Assembly: GCF_019393635.1 (NCBI RefSeq)
Contig: NC_057861.1
Coordinates: 302,953,468-303,017,467 of the forward strand
DNA from: Dromiciops gliroides
Lineage: Eukaryota; Chordata; Mammalia; Microbiotheria; Microbiotheriidae
Direction of reading: 5' to 3'
DNA length: 64,000 bases
Position 1 is the stretch's first letter. Every line of letters begins with the position of its first letter. The notes beneath the pieces are model-generated. The model was not told where the DNA came from and ran no database searches. It worked only from the letters and a program-made list of their open reading frames with translations. This document shows positions 1 to 11,745 of this stretch, piece by piece. The translations under genes were made by a program, and so were the position numbers.

Positions 1-210
1 CCCTTTTGTTCTGATTCTTCTTTTGAAACATAAATAATGTGGAAATTTGTCTAACATGATTGTACATGTGTAACCTATATCAGATTGCTTACAGTTTTAG
101 GAAGGGTAGATGAGGGGGAGGAAGGGAGAAAAAAATTGGAACTCAAAATCTTATAAAAATTGAATATTGAAAACTATATGTGTAATTGGAAAAAATATTA
201 TATTTTTTAA
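1..210 (+). mobile_element. L1 3' end (3' UTR only)
   Basis: Marsupial L1 3' UTR text (the AACCTATATCAGATTGCTT word, a G-rich GGGGGAGGAAGGGAG tract, GAAAACTAT then a TGGAAAA-type tail) runs in from the left edge and ends in an A-rich tail near 210. Confidence 0.85.
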
Positions 211-220
211 ATAGTGCACT

Positions 221-824
221 TCAAAGAATTGGAAATTGAGGGAATATCCATTAGTAGGGAAATAGCTAAACAAGTTGTGGTATATGAATGTAATGGAATA
301 CTATTGTGATGTAAGAAACAATGAGCAGGAGGAGTTCAGAGAAACTTGGAAGGACTTACATGAACTGATGCTGACTGAGAGGAGCAGAACCAGGAGAACA
401 TTGTACACAGTAATAGCAACATTTTGTGATGAACAATGGGGATAGACTTGGCTCTTCTCAGCAGTGTAATGATCCAAAACAGTTTCAAAGAACTCATGAT
501 AGAAAATGTTCTCAACATCCAGAAAAAAGAACTGTGAATTATGAATGCAGATTGAACCATACTGTTTCTACTTTTGGACTGTTTTTTTCCCTTATTTTTT
601 GAGGTTTTTCCCTGGTGCTCTGATTCTTCTTTCACAAGATGACTAATGTAGAAATGTGTTTAATGTGATTGTACATATACAACCTATATCAGACTGCTTT
701 CCATCTTGGGGAGGAGGGAGGGAAGGAAGTGTGGGAGAAAAAAATTTAGAACTAAAAATCCTGTGAAAACAAATGTTGAAAACTATCCTTATATATAACT
801 GGAAAATAATAAAATGCTTTAAAA
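221..824 (+). mobile_element. 5'-truncated L1, ORF2 tail plus 3' UTR
   Basis: The truncated copy starts within the last coding stretch of L1 ORF2 (WYMNVMEYYCDV-like reading near 280-310), passes the ORF2 end at about 440 and the 3' UTR with its G-rich tract at 705-730, and ends in an A-rich tail at about 824. It is flanked by near-identical ATATTGCACTTCA-type words shared with the L1s on either side. Confidence 0.88.
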
Positions 825-840
825 ATATTGCACTTCAGAG

Positions 841-2703
841 CTAATATAATAAAAATGACAATACTGCCTAAATTAATTTATTTATTCAGTGCCATACCAA
901 TCAGACTACCTAAAAATTATTTTATACAGCTAGAAAAAATAATAACAAAATTCATCTGGAAAACAAAAAATCAAGAATATCCAGGGAAATAATGAAAAAA
1001 AATTCACAGGAAGGTGGGTTAGCGGTACCAAACCTGGAGCTTTACTATAAAGCGGCAGTCATCAAAACTATCTGGTACTGGCTAAAAAATAGAGTGGTAG
1101 ATCAATGGAATAGGCTAGGCTCAGGAAATGCAGTAGTAAATGACACTAGTAATGTAGTGTTTGATAAACCCAAAGACTCCAGCTTCTGGGATAGGAACTC
1201 AGTATTTGACAAAAACTGCTGGGAAAACTGGAAGATAGTATGGCAGAAATTAGGCAGAGACCAACATCTTACACCTTATACTAAAATAAGGTCAAAATGG
1301 ATACATGATTTAGACATAAGAGGTGATACCATAGCTAAATTAGGAGAGAAAGGAATAGTGTACCTATCAGATCTTTGAAAAGGAAAACAGTTTTTGACCA
1401 AACAAGAGATAGAGTATATTATAAAATGCAAAATGGATGATTTTGATTATATTAAATTTAAAAATTTTTGTACAAACAGAAGCAATGCATCCAAAATTGG
1501 AAGGGAGGCAGAAAGCTGGGAAACAATTTTTGAGGCCAGTGCTTCTGATAAAGGCCTCATCTCTAAAATATATAGGGAATTAAATCAAATTTATAAGAAT
1601 CCAAGTCATTCCCCAATTGAGAAATGGTCAAAGGATATGAACAGGCAGTTTTCTGATGAAGAAACCAAAGCTATCTATTCCCATATGAAAAAATGCTCTA
1701 AATCTCTAATGATTAGAGAGATGCAAATTAAAACAACTCTGAGGTACCACCTGACACCTATCAGATTGGCTAAAATGACAAAAAAGGAAGATAATAAATG
1801 TTGGAGAGGCTGTGGGAAAATTGGAACACTAATGCATTGTTGGTGGAGCTGTGAGCTGATCCAACCATTCTGGAGAGCAATTTGGAATTATACCCAAAGG
1901 GCGATAAAGCTGTGCATACCCTTTGACCCAGCAATTCCACTTTTAGGTCTTTTGCCCAAAGAAATCATGGAAGGGGGAAAGGGACCCACATGTACAAAAA
2001 TATTTATAGCTGCTCTTTACGTGGTGGCAAGGAATTGGAAGTTGAGGGGGTGCCCATCAATTGGGGAATGGCTGGACAAGTTGTGGTATATGAATACAAT
2101 GGAATACTATTGTGCTGTAAGAAATGATGAGCAGGAAGAGTTCAGAGAAACCTGGAGGGTCTTACGTGAGCTGATGATGAGTGAGATGAGCAGAACCAGA
2201 AGAACATTGTACACAGTATCATCAACATTGAGTGTTGACCTACTGTGATGGACTATATTCTTCTTACCAATGCAATGGTACAGAAGAGTTCCAGGGAACT
2301 CATGATAGAAGAGGATCTCCAAATCCAAGAAAAAAAAAAGAAAGAAAGAACTATGGAGTATAGATGCTGATTGAACCATATTATTTCTTTTGTTTTGGGT
2401 GCTGTTGGGTTTTTTTTTTCTTTCTATTTTGAGGTTTTGCATCACTGCTCTGATTTTTTCTCTTGTAACAGGATTAATGCAGAAATAGGATTAATGTTAT
2501 GTGTGTGTGTATATCTATATCTATATCTATATGTATAGAGATATATAGATATAACCTATATCAGATTACCTGCTGTCTAGGGGAGGGGGGAGGGAGGGGA
2601 GGGAGGGAGAAAAATCTGAAATTGTAAAGCTTGTATAAACAGAAGTTGAGAACTATCTTTACATGTAACGGAAAAAATAAAATACCTTATACATAAAAAA
2701 AAA
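841..2703 (+). mobile_element. 5'-truncated L1 with nearly open ORF2 C-terminal third
   Basis: ORF2 coding text runs from about 850 to 2248. From 992 the frame is open for about 418 codons except for one TGA (1376-1378), where other L1 copies here have TGG (Trp). A one-base shift lies near 960-975. Motifs include FDKP, WENW, LTPYTKI, SDKGLISKIYREL, MNRQFS, IREMQIKTTLRYHLTP, CWRGCGKIGTLMHCWW, PFDPAIPLLGL and TMEYYCAVRNDE, which form the conserved ORF2p C-terminal segment. The 3' UTR holds a TATC microsatellite at 2510-2550 and a G-rich tract at 2580-2610. The low damage suggests a fairly young copy. Confidence 0.93.
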
Positions 2704-2719
2704 ATATTGCACTTCAATC

Positions 2720-4600
2720 TGCATTCAGATTCCACCAGTTCTTTCTCTGGAGGTAAATAGCATTTGTCATCATAAGTCCTTTGGAATTGTCTTGAATCAT
2801 TGTATTGCTAAAAATAACTAAATCATTCATATTTGATCATCATACAATATTACAATTATTGTGTACACTGTTTACCTAGTTCTGCTCACTTCACTTTGCA
2901 TCAGTTTATGTAAGTCTATCCAAGTTTTTCTGAAAGTCTCCTACTCATCATTTCTTATAGCACAATAATATTCCATCACAATCATATACCACAATTTGTT
3001 CAGCCATTTATCAACTGATGGACATCCCCTTGATTTCCAATTCTTTCCCACAGTGAAAAAGATCTACTATGTTTTTGTACACATAGGTCCTTTTCCTTTT
3101 TTAAAATCTCTTTGGGATGCAGACATAGTAGTGATATTGTTGGGTCAAAGGGTATGTATGGTTTTATAGCCATTTGCACATAGTTCCAAATTGCTCTCCA
3201 GAGTGGTTGGATCAGTTCACAACTCTACTAATAGTGCTCTAGTGTCCCAATTTTCCCACATCCTTTCCGACATTTATCATTTTCCTTTTCTGGCATATTA
3301 GCCAATCTTGTAAATGTGAAGTGGTATTTCAGAGTTGTTTTAATTTTATTTCTCTAATCAATAGTGATTTAAAGCATTTTTCATATTATTATGGATACCT
3401 TTGATTCCTTCATCTGAAAACTACCCGTTCATATCTTTGACCATTTGTGAATTGCGGAATGACTTGTATTCTTATAAATTTGACTACGTTGTCTATATAT
3501 TTGAGAAACGAGGCCTTTATCAGAGAAGGTTGCTATAAATTTTTTTCACAGTTATCATTACTAAGTGTATGTTTCCCTCCATCCTATTTCCCCTATTTAT
3601 CTTTCTCTTTCTCTCTCTTTCCCTTCCTTCCCGCTCCCTCTGTTTTTCTCTCTCTCTCCTTGCACCCTCTTCTTCCTCAAAAGTATTTTTCTTGTGACCA
3701 CTGCTTTCCCCAATTTGCCCTTTATTCTACCAACCCCAGCACCTTCTCTTTTTACTTCCCTATAGGGTAATATATTTCTATACCCAACTGGGTATGTATA
3801 TTATTCCCTCTTTGTGCCATTTCTGAATGAAAGTTCAAGTGTTGTCCACCATCCTACACCACATCTTTCCCTCCACTGTAAAAGCTCTTTCATGACTCTT
3901 TAATGTGAGATAATTTACCCCATTCTACCTTTCCCTCCCCTTTTTCCTGATGCATTCCTCTTTCTTATCCTTTCATTTAATTTTTTTAGATGTCATTCCA
4001 TCATATTCAACTCACATCTATTTCCTCGGCCTATGTACACTCCTTCTAACTTCCCTAATAATGAGAAAGTTCCTAGGAGTTACAGGTATCATCTTCCAAT
4101 GTAGAAATGTAAACAGTTTAACCTTACAGAATCCCTTATGGTTTCTCTTTCCTGTTTACCTTTTTAGTCTTGTATTTGAAAATCAAATTTCAGCTCTGGA
4201 CTTTTCATCAAGAATGTTTGAAAGTCTTCTATTTCATTAAGTATCTGTCTTTCCTCTTGAAATATTATTCTCAGTTTTGCTGGGTAGGTGATTTTTTGGA
4301 CCTCTTTCCATTTGGCTAATTCTGCTTCTCTTCAGGAGCCCTCAAGGCCTGTGGTGTTTTGCTTGGGTATAGTCTGTGCGGGCTGTGCTCTGCACTCACC
4401 CTGGTGAGACAAACATTTCCAGCTGACCTTCTAAGTTGTCTTGAGCTGGAAAATTGTTTCATACCCACCTTTTGTTGTTTTTGCAGCTCCAGAATTCATT
4501 TTGAGGCATTATTTTTAAAGTTGTTTGGAAGGGAATTTGGGAGAGCTCAGGAAAGTTCCTGCCTTTATTCCATCATCATGGTTCTACTTTTGGATAATAT
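2720..4600 (-). mobile_element. Half-L1-like (HAL1-like) element, copy C
   Basis: On the minus strand, the 5' part (4600 back to about 4260) is L1 5' UTR text. About 4260-4110 is the end of ORF1, where the plus strand carries CAGTTTTGCTGGGTA. About 4100-3550 is a purine-rich 3' region (pyrimidine-rich as printed), and 3545-2720 is the L1 ORF2 C-terminus and 3' UTR. ORF1's central domain and most of ORF2 are missing. This matches the plan of copies A and B near 22.6-26.5 kb, but C has no SINE segment between the purine-rich part and ORF1. Confidence 0.7.
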
Positions 4601-4639
4601 TGTAGTGATGATTTTTCCATTCTTTTGATTTATTCCTCA

Positions 4640-5235
4640 ATTTGAGAAACTTTGTAAAATGATCCCTCAAGTGTTTTTAAGTTTGCGTCCCTTCCACCTA
4701 ATTAAATATACTAGGCTGATATCACTTTTCTTCCCAATTTTATCTTCTTAAATACCACTTTAAATTTCTCATATTACATTCAGAGACTGAGGCATTTAGG
4801 TCCAAATCTAATGGTTCCTCTGTCACTGAAAATGAAAATATTGTTATAGAAACTCAGAAACAATGGATTAGCCCCATTTTTCATCTACATGTTGTCCTCC
4901 CAGTACTTTTATCTACAGATACTCAGGATAATATGGGTATCACCAAATATTCTATATATTTACTTTCTGATGTTTGAAAAGACAATTATTTACCATCCTT
5001 GTTTATGATGTTTTATTTATATACATTATATATTTATAACTATAAATTTTTTATTGAATTATAAGAAAGTGTTTATAATGTATTCCACTAGATAAAGCAG
5101 TTTCTGGACTCTTTTGGACTACTTATTATGGCAACTTATTTATATCAATTAAGCTTATGTAAGAAATGGTGATAATACAAAATCAATATCTTTGCCTTTT
5201 TCCATCCCCCCTTTTTTGTATTAATGGCTCATTTA
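4640..5235. other. Unassigned AT-rich sequence
   Basis: No open frame, RNA or familiar repeat recognised. Confidence 0.4.
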
Positions 5236-5239
5236 AGTA

Positions 5240-5330
5240 AATCAGATTGAAGCTATATTGTGAAAATTAAATGAGAATATATGTAAAGCACTTTGCAAAC
5301 CTTAAAGAACTATATAAATGTTAATCTTTC
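5240..5330 (+). repeat. CORE-SINE (MIR/MON1 type) 3' fragment
   Basis: Matches the tail: AAATGAGAATATATGTAAAGC, CTTTGCAAACCTTAAAG, CTATATAAATG. Confidence 0.7.
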
Positions 5331-5565
5331 CTAATGGTAATATATACATGTAAACATTGTTTAAATGTGTGTTGAAATTAACTAAATATTAATTTTAATG
5401 TATTACTGAATTCATAGTGGCCATTTGACACATATTTCCATAATCAAGGTATATTTGTAGTACAACCAATCATATGTGGGAAAGAGACTATGAAACTATT
5501 TGACAGTAAAAAGCAAAGGGACTTAGCTATCATGCTCAAAAACATGGGTAGTCATTGCTTTAACA

Positions 5566-5761
5566 CAGGGGTTCTTGGATAAATTTCAGGAGGGTCATGA
5601 ATTTGGATTGGGGGAGAAATGCATCTTTACTTCAATAAAATTGATTTCCTTCACAATCCTATATATTTTATTTTATGCATGTAAAGCATTATCCTGCAGA
5701 GGGATCTATGGGCTTCACTAGACTACCAAAGGGGTTCAGGACACAAAAAATTAAGAACCCC
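5566..5761. mobile_element. hAT-like MITE, family 1 copy 1
   Basis: About 196 bases bounded by inverted ends CAGGGGTTCTT (5566) and TTAAGAACCCC (5751-5761), with no coding capacity. The interior words (TTGATTTCCTTCACAAT, GGCTTCACTAGACTACC) recur in a second copy at 56.09-56.38 kb. No clear 8-base target duplication remains. Confidence 0.65.
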
Positions 5762-5769
5762 ATATCTAG

Positions 5770-6355
5770 TGTGAGAAATAACCACTGACACAAGGCAGCC
5801 TAAAATCAAATACTGAATCTAATATAATTGAATGTGAAAATGTGCAATATAAATAAGTGCTATGGGGTGGTCAGGAAAGGAGGAAAAATTAATTTTAAAA
5901 TTTTAGAGATTAGGGTATTTACCTTTTGACCTAGAAGTTAACTACCAAAGGAATTTTCCTAGCCTAATATCTAAAGGTAGTTGATTTATGGTAGATTTTA
6001 CTAACATTGCCGTGTCTTTTGTCAGAGGTAGGACCCTTCTGACACATATGTGTAGCTTTTTTCAATCTCTCCCCAAATCAATTCATCAAGCATTTGTTAA
6101 GCATCTACAACATGCAAGAATTGGGGAATTTCTCAGACTGAATTCCTGTAGAGGCCAGAGAGAATCTAACCCACTTGAACAGCCAAACTGAAAATGTTAA
6201 AGAAGTATATTAAGAAGACCTCTCATAGGTAGTGGCTTCAGTTTCTGAGGGTATAGATTTGGTTTTTATAACTTTTCAGGCCCATTTAGAGTACACAGCC
6301 AATCAGCAGCTTTGTATTGCAAATGAGTCTAGATAAGGAAAGCATGTTCCATTAG
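5770..6355. other. Unassigned sequence
   Basis: Nothing recognised apart from a short L2-tail-like word near 6080-6115 on the minus strand. Confidence 0.35.
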
Positions 6356-6357
6356 AG

Positions 6358-6440
6358 GGAGAGAAGAAGAAGAAGAAGAAGAAGAAGAACAACAACAATA
6401 ACAACAACAACAACAACAACAACATCAAGAGCAACAACAA
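6358..6440. repeat. Trinucleotide microsatellite (GAA)n then (AAC)n
   Basis: About nine GAA units run directly into about fifteen AAC-type units with few interruptions. Confidence 0.95.
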
Positions 6441-6499
6441 CAAGTCAGGATGATGAACAAAGATCACAAAGAATCAGAGAAAAGGAAGATGCCTGTTCA

Positions 6500-7225
6500 T
6501 ATCCTTTCTTTGGGCCAAACTTAGTCATTATAATTTCACAGCAATTAATTTTTACTCTTTTCATTTATTTTGTTTTCAGCATTGTGTACATTGTCTTCCT
6601 GGTTCTGCTTACTTCACTTTTCATCAGTTCATATAAATCTTCTCATATGTCTATGTAGTCATAATTTTTATTGTTTCTCATGGCACAGTAATATTATATT
6701 ACATTTATATACCACAACCTATTTTAGTCATTCTACAATAGATGGACACTTACTTTATTTCTAGTTCTTTGCTACTATAAAAATTATGCTAATATAAGTA
6801 TTTTGATGTATATGAATTTTTATCATTGACCTTCTTGGGGAGTATGTGTGTGTGTGTTCTACTGATTTTTATATATATATATATATATACATATATATAC
6901 TTATATATTAATATATTTATACCATATTAATATATTTATACCATATCTATATATAAATATCTACTAACATATGTATATAAATGTATATGTACATGTACAT
7001 ATATACATATTTATCTATATCCACATATTTTACTAACAGTGGAATCCTTAGGTTAAAGGGGATGGACATGTTAGTCACTTTTGTTACATAATTCCAAGTT
7101 ACTTCCAGAGTGTTTGAATCAGTTCATAGCTGCACCAAAAAATGTTCTAGTGTGCCTATCTTTCCCCAATCCCTCTAATATTGATTACTTTTTGTTTTTC
7201 TTTTAGCCAGCTATCCTTATTGAAC
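6500..7225 (-). mobile_element. Old L1 ORF2/3' fragment
   Basis: Reverse of L1 ORF2 C-terminal text: GTGTACATTGTCTTCCTGG, TTCATATAAATCTTC, CATGGCACAGTAATATT, ATACCACAACCT and GAATCAGTTCATAGCTGCACC. An AT/GT dinucleotide-rich expansion (6848-7020) interrupts it. High divergence puts it in an older L1 generation than the copies at 1-2703. Confidence 0.8.
6868..7015. repeat. AT-rich dinucleotide microsatellite
   Basis: Imperfect (TA)n/(CATA)n tract inside the old L1. Confidence 0.85.
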
Positions 7226-7229
7226 TTCA

Positions 7230-8090
7230 TTCTGCTTAATTAAAATACAACTACAAATATTTTTTTTGTTAAGGCACTGTGGTTGAGAGTCATTCCCAGG
7301 CAGGACCTTAATCTGGAAACCAGACAACAAGAGTCCAAATTGTCACACTAAGATGGCAGGTAATAAACCAGAGAGTAAACAGCAAACTAAAACCCAAAGG
7401 AAAATTAACAACAGAGAAAAAGGAGTGGAGATTCCAGGTGCATAAACAAATCCAGAAGTCAATACAGCCAAGATCTGACAGTCAAGTTAGGACAAGCAAA
7501 TTGGCAAACTGGAAATTAAGAACATGGATAAAGAGAAGTGGATTCTGCAGAGTCTATGAGTTCTGGTTCACGGGCCTCCAGCTTGACTTTGCTTGTTAAT
7601 TTCATCCATGCCTTCCTGAATTTGCACAACCTTGGTTACAGACATTATTAAGTTACCAGTAATTGTAAACATTCTCCTAAATAACTATTCTGCTACCTTA
7701 TTATCAAATGAAGTTGACTCTGAGTTCTCAAATACTTTGCTGGAGAATTTGTCAAGTCAGAAATGTCATCTAGCATGAGCAAAGTAAGAGACTCTATGTC
7801 ATCATTTCAAAGATATTTGACTACCTCAACAAATGTGCAATCTCATCAACATGAGTATTCCCTCCAGGGAAGCATATGGTTACCCATCCATGCCTGATCA
7901 TGCTATATGACTTTTTTCCTAGTCCTCCCATCAGTTTGCCAAAGGAGGTCTATCCAACCCAATGCATACTCAATACCCATTATTATTCTCAATTTTTTAC
8001 TTCCCTTCTTTTCCTGCCCTAAGAAATAGCCAAATAATGGCTTCATCCAATTATTTTAGTGTTCTGGGCTACAATATTGTATGAAGATTT
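7230..8090. other. Unassigned, mostly unique sequence
   Basis: No open frame of interest and no repeat family recognised. Confidence 0.4.
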
Positions 8091-8094
8091 GTGG

Positions 8095-8195
8095 ATTCAG
8101 TAACAAGAATTTATTAAGCATCTGTTGTGTACTACACTCTGGAAGAACAAAAACAAAACTGTTCCTCCCCTTAAGGAGTTTGCATTCTAGAATTC
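8095..8195 (-). repeat. L2 3' end fragment
   Basis: AATTTATTAAGCATCTGTTG then CTTAAGGAGTTTGCATTCTA is the reverse of the L2 tail. Confidence 0.65.
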
Positions 8196-8199
8196 ATTT

Positions 8200-8820
8200 C
8201 TTTGCTCAAGTTCTTTTTTGATGCCCTTTTGCCCTCCAAGGACCAGGGCTTCAACTATGGATCACATGATCTATCACATCCTACCAAGTGAAAAGGCTTT
8301 GAGTTGGATGATACACTGGGTCTCTTTCCTTTGCCCAAGGACCAGCCTAGACAAGTGTCAAGAGAGCTTTCACCAGACCTCTGGTTATTAGATGATGACT
8401 TTAATTTTTCATATAGAGAAACTTACAAAAACACAGTCGGCCACTAAGGCATAGAGGAATTATAGTCTTGGTAGCTAGAGGGACCACAGCCCTTGGAAAT
8501 GTTGACATATAATTATTACTTATCACTAGCACTTAATTGTCCACTAAATGTCACACAGACAGGGGCAGACAATCTATTTAGCTATTTGCTTAGGAGACAC
8601 TCCTCTGTAGTTTCTCACTCTCCCTACCTGCTGCCTGATTAAATTCCTCAAACTCCTGACCTTATCGCCCTTCCCTCCCCACCCTGTTTACTCACAACTT
8701 TTCAGTCCAACTTTTTAAAAGTTTTGAAAAAGTTGGAAAGTCAACAAGACAATAAATACCTTGGCATTTTTGTATGTTTTCCTATTCTCCATCTGATAAA
8801 GGAGTGTGTTTTTCTATCCC
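8200..8820. other. Unassigned sequence
   Basis: No gene or repeat recognised. Confidence 0.35.
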
Positions 8821-8840
8821 CTTTTGTCAACTGTTTTTTT

Positions 8841-8999
8841 GGGTTTTTTTGTTGTTGTTTTTTTGCTGGGCAATGGGGGTTAAGTGACTTGCCCAGGGTC
8901 ACACAGCTAGTAAGTGTCAAGTGTCTGAGGCCAGATTTGAACTCAGGTACTCCTGAATCCAGGGCCGGTGCTTTATCCACTGCACCACCTAGCCGCCCC
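8841..8999 (-). mobile_element. WSINE-type SINE with target duplication
   Basis: Full-length reverse copy: poly-T side at left, CCACCTAGCCGCCCC at right (8985-8999). TTGTCAACTG at 8824 and TTGTCAAGTG at 9000 are the target duplications. Confidence 0.93.
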
Positions 9000-9209
9000 T
9001 TGTCAAGTGTTTTTTGAGATTTACAAATGGATTTCTATTTAGAGACAATATTTTTTCCTTAAGAGTATATTTTGTAAAAGTTATATTTCATTTTCTACTT
9101 TGGTTATTTTGACCAGATGCCTCAGTATTTCTTTTTTAGTAGTATTTCTTAGTAACCCTTCTTTGGTTTCTATCCCACCTCCCATTTTGGGCATGATATT
9201 ATTATAGAA

Positions 9210-9285
9210 ATTATAAAGGCTATTATAATGATGATGGTGATGATGACGACAACAATGGTGGTGGTAGCGGTGGTGGTGCTGGAGG
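9210..9285. repeat. Imperfect (GAT)n/(GGT)n trinucleotide repeat
   Basis: Runs of ATGATGGTGATGATG then GGTGGTGGTAGCGGTGGTGG. Confidence 0.85.
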
Positions 9286-9470
9286 CAACATTGTATAGTG
9301 GAAGAAAACATGGAGTTAGAGTTAGAGGGCTTATTCATGTCCTGATCCTGTTACCTGTGTGATCTTAAGCAAGTCACTTAAATTCTCTGGGACTCAATTT
9401 TCTCATTTGTAGAATTATGGGACTGGCCTACTGATTTCTTGGGATCCCTTCTAGCTCTTGATTCTAGAAA
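9278..9470 (+). mobile_element. MIR CORE-SINE
   Basis: Shows the tRNA-like head, then TGTGTGATCTTAAGCAAGTC, TCTCATTTGTAGAATTATGG and CCCTTCTAGCTCTTGATTCT in MIR order. Confidence 0.85.
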
Positions 9471-9573
9471 TTTGAGATATTTGTTCTTTGTGAAGCTCTT
9501 TATTTGTCCAACTAAGTTTGCTCCTGTCTCCCCCACCTTTTGTCAGTAAACACATAATCTTTCCTGTGTTCTT

Positions 9574-9610
9574 CCTTCCTTCCTTCCTTCCTTCCTTCCT
9601 TCCTTCCTTC

Positions 9611-9676
<66 letters not shown>

Positions 9677-9823
9677 CTCTTTCTAATTGTGGGGCAATGA
9701 GGGTTAAGTGACTTGGCCAGGGTCACACACCTAGTATGTGTCAAGTGTCTGAGGCTGGATTTGAACTCAGGTCCTCCTAAATCCAGGGTCAGTGCTTTAT
9801 CCACTGCGCCACCTAGCTGCCCT
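9574..9823 (-). mobile_element. WSINE-type SINE with tail grown into a tetranucleotide repeat
   Basis: The reverse SINE body spans about 9690-9823. Its A-tail has become (TTCC)n then (TTTC)n at 9574-9685. The whole unit is bracketed by a perfect 15-base duplication CTTTCCTGTGTTCTT (9559-9573 and 9824-9838), so the microsatellite lies inside the insertion. Confidence 0.94.
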
Positions 9824-9959
9824 CTTTCCTGTGTTCTTAATAAAGTTTCCTAAAGGATAATCAAGCTTTCATCAATCTCTTTATCTTATAACTCCTTCTC
9901 TTGAAATTTTTCAGTGAATTCCCGGGCCTCTTAAAATTGAGTTTAATTTAATGAATCCT

Positions 9960-9964
9960 CTTTC

Positions 9965-10052
<88 letters not shown>
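9960..10052. repeat. (TTTC)n microsatellite
   Basis: About 22 TTTC units, nearly perfect. Confidence 0.97.
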
Positions 10053-10059
10053 TTTGAAA

Positions 10060-11095
10060 TATTGAACCCTCTCAGTTTGGCCTCACATGCATGAAGTTGC
10101 CCTCCACTTATAAAAGGACTAGGCATGCCAATTGATACCTTTTTGGGGGAGACACTTGAAATTCCATAAGGCTTAGGTATATCTACTTCATACATCATCT
10201 ATTTTTCTTTATCTTTCTTATTAGTTATTTAGTATTCTAATTGACAAGTTTTTGAGTCCTTGATGCCAGGTTTATGGGGTGAGGTGGGAGGAATAGATGT
10301 TTAAAGTGTGAATCTAGACTCTAGAGTCAAGACTAATACGAGTAAAATAATGATTAAATAAAATAAGTCAGTGTATACTTATGTGCTGAATGATCAGTTG
10401 CAGACTGCATGAGTTCTGGGAAGGTGGAAATAATTGAGGTTGTAAGCATAAAAGTTGAATCCTTAGAGACAGTGGTACTGAAACTGGACCTTGGAGGATG
10501 AAGAGAAATTGGAGTGGCAGGAAAAAGGGAGGGGAAAAAGATTGATATTCATATTTTGCCTTCTCAGTACTTTTATACCCATATATAGATTTTATTTGCA
10601 TTTACCACTTCTCTCACCTTCAAGAAAATGTATGCCCCTGGACCTTGTTACTAGCTTTTTTCCAAGCCCAAAAATCTAGTTTCAAAGTTTCTTGCAGTAT
10701 TCTGGAATCTTAGCTTTGCATGATTGTTGTTAGTAGTTGGATTGGATTTTTTGTTTGTTTGGTTGTTGTTTTTTAAAGGCCAGTTTGGGATACCAGAGAT
10801 TCCACTCACAACACCACCATTGTCTCTTCTTCCAAAGGTCCCTATAGTCACTTTCATAGCCTTGTATGGCTCCTGAGACTAAGTATTGGGAAAAAACAGA
10901 GGACTAAGCAGCAATTAGGTCATATGAAGAATTGAAACCATAGTATATGAAGCTAGGGTACTATTCATGAATGAAGACCTGTCTGACTTGAGCTCAAATG
11001 AAAGGTTAGCTATAGAGATTGGGATTTTGAGTCCTCCAGAGTTGGGACCATTGAATGCTGTGACAACTATCACAAAAGTGATAACCTTTCTCTAA
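10060..11095. other. Unassigned, mostly unique sequence
   Basis: No open frame or repeat recognised; ordinary intergenic texture. Confidence 0.4.
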
Positions 11096-11099
11096 ATGT

Positions 11100-11745
11100 T
11101 GTCCCCACTCTCACCCCCCACTGCTGTGCACAGCATTTGTTTTCTGTTGCTGAATCATTAAATAGCAATATGATCATTATTTCCATTCCCCTGGTTCCAA
11201 CAGGGGTTTTGGAGCCGGTTCCCATTCCCAGTTCATTAACTGGCTGACCCTAGCATTAGCACCCCCTCCACTGGGGGTTGCCTTGGAGACAAAGCTTCCT
11301 GTGCGTAATCCAAGATTATCTGGCTCTTTATCCTGCATGTGACCCTTAATTACTTGCTAAATTAGAATGGTTTTCTGAAAATCACAAGAGGAGGTTAATA
11401 TGTTCTTCCAGAGCTGGTCAAGCTAAGATGACACTAAATTCACAGGGAATTCAAATTCCATGATCCCTGAAGGCGTCTCTTTCAGGAAGGAGATGAACTT
11501 TCCCGGTGGGAGGCAGTGCCCCTCCATAGAGCTGCTGTCACTCACCTTTCCCCGCCTGCTTTTCTAGTCACTGTCTAATCTGCTCTAGACAATTCGCTAT
11601 GTCAATATCAGGCAGGTTAATTATGGGGCAGGGTCTTGCATCCATTTGTCTTTGACAATTAATGTTGCCTTTGAAATTAATTAGTTCTTCTGAGAATCAT
11701 CGCATGGTTTAATTATATAAATATACTTCTCCCCCCAATGCTACA
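11100..11745. promoter_or_regulatory. Candidate conserved non-coding element (enhancer-like)
   Basis: Roughly 650 bases with no recognisable repeat, of balanced composition and high complexity, in a neighbourhood otherwise full of retroelement debris. It contains several TAATTA homeodomain cores (near 11348, 11619, 11680, 11710), inverted ATTAG/CTAAT words, CAATTAATG and CTTTGA/TTTGAAA words. This texture is typical of vertebrate developmental enhancers. Conservation itself cannot be seen from one sequence. Confidence 0.4.

Noticed and set aside
9081-9338. His-rich minus-strand frame
   Set aside because: The His run is just the translated (GGT)n/(GAT)n repeat.
9911-10198. Lys-Glu-Arg repeat frame
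   Set aside because: Translation of the (TTTC)n microsatellite.
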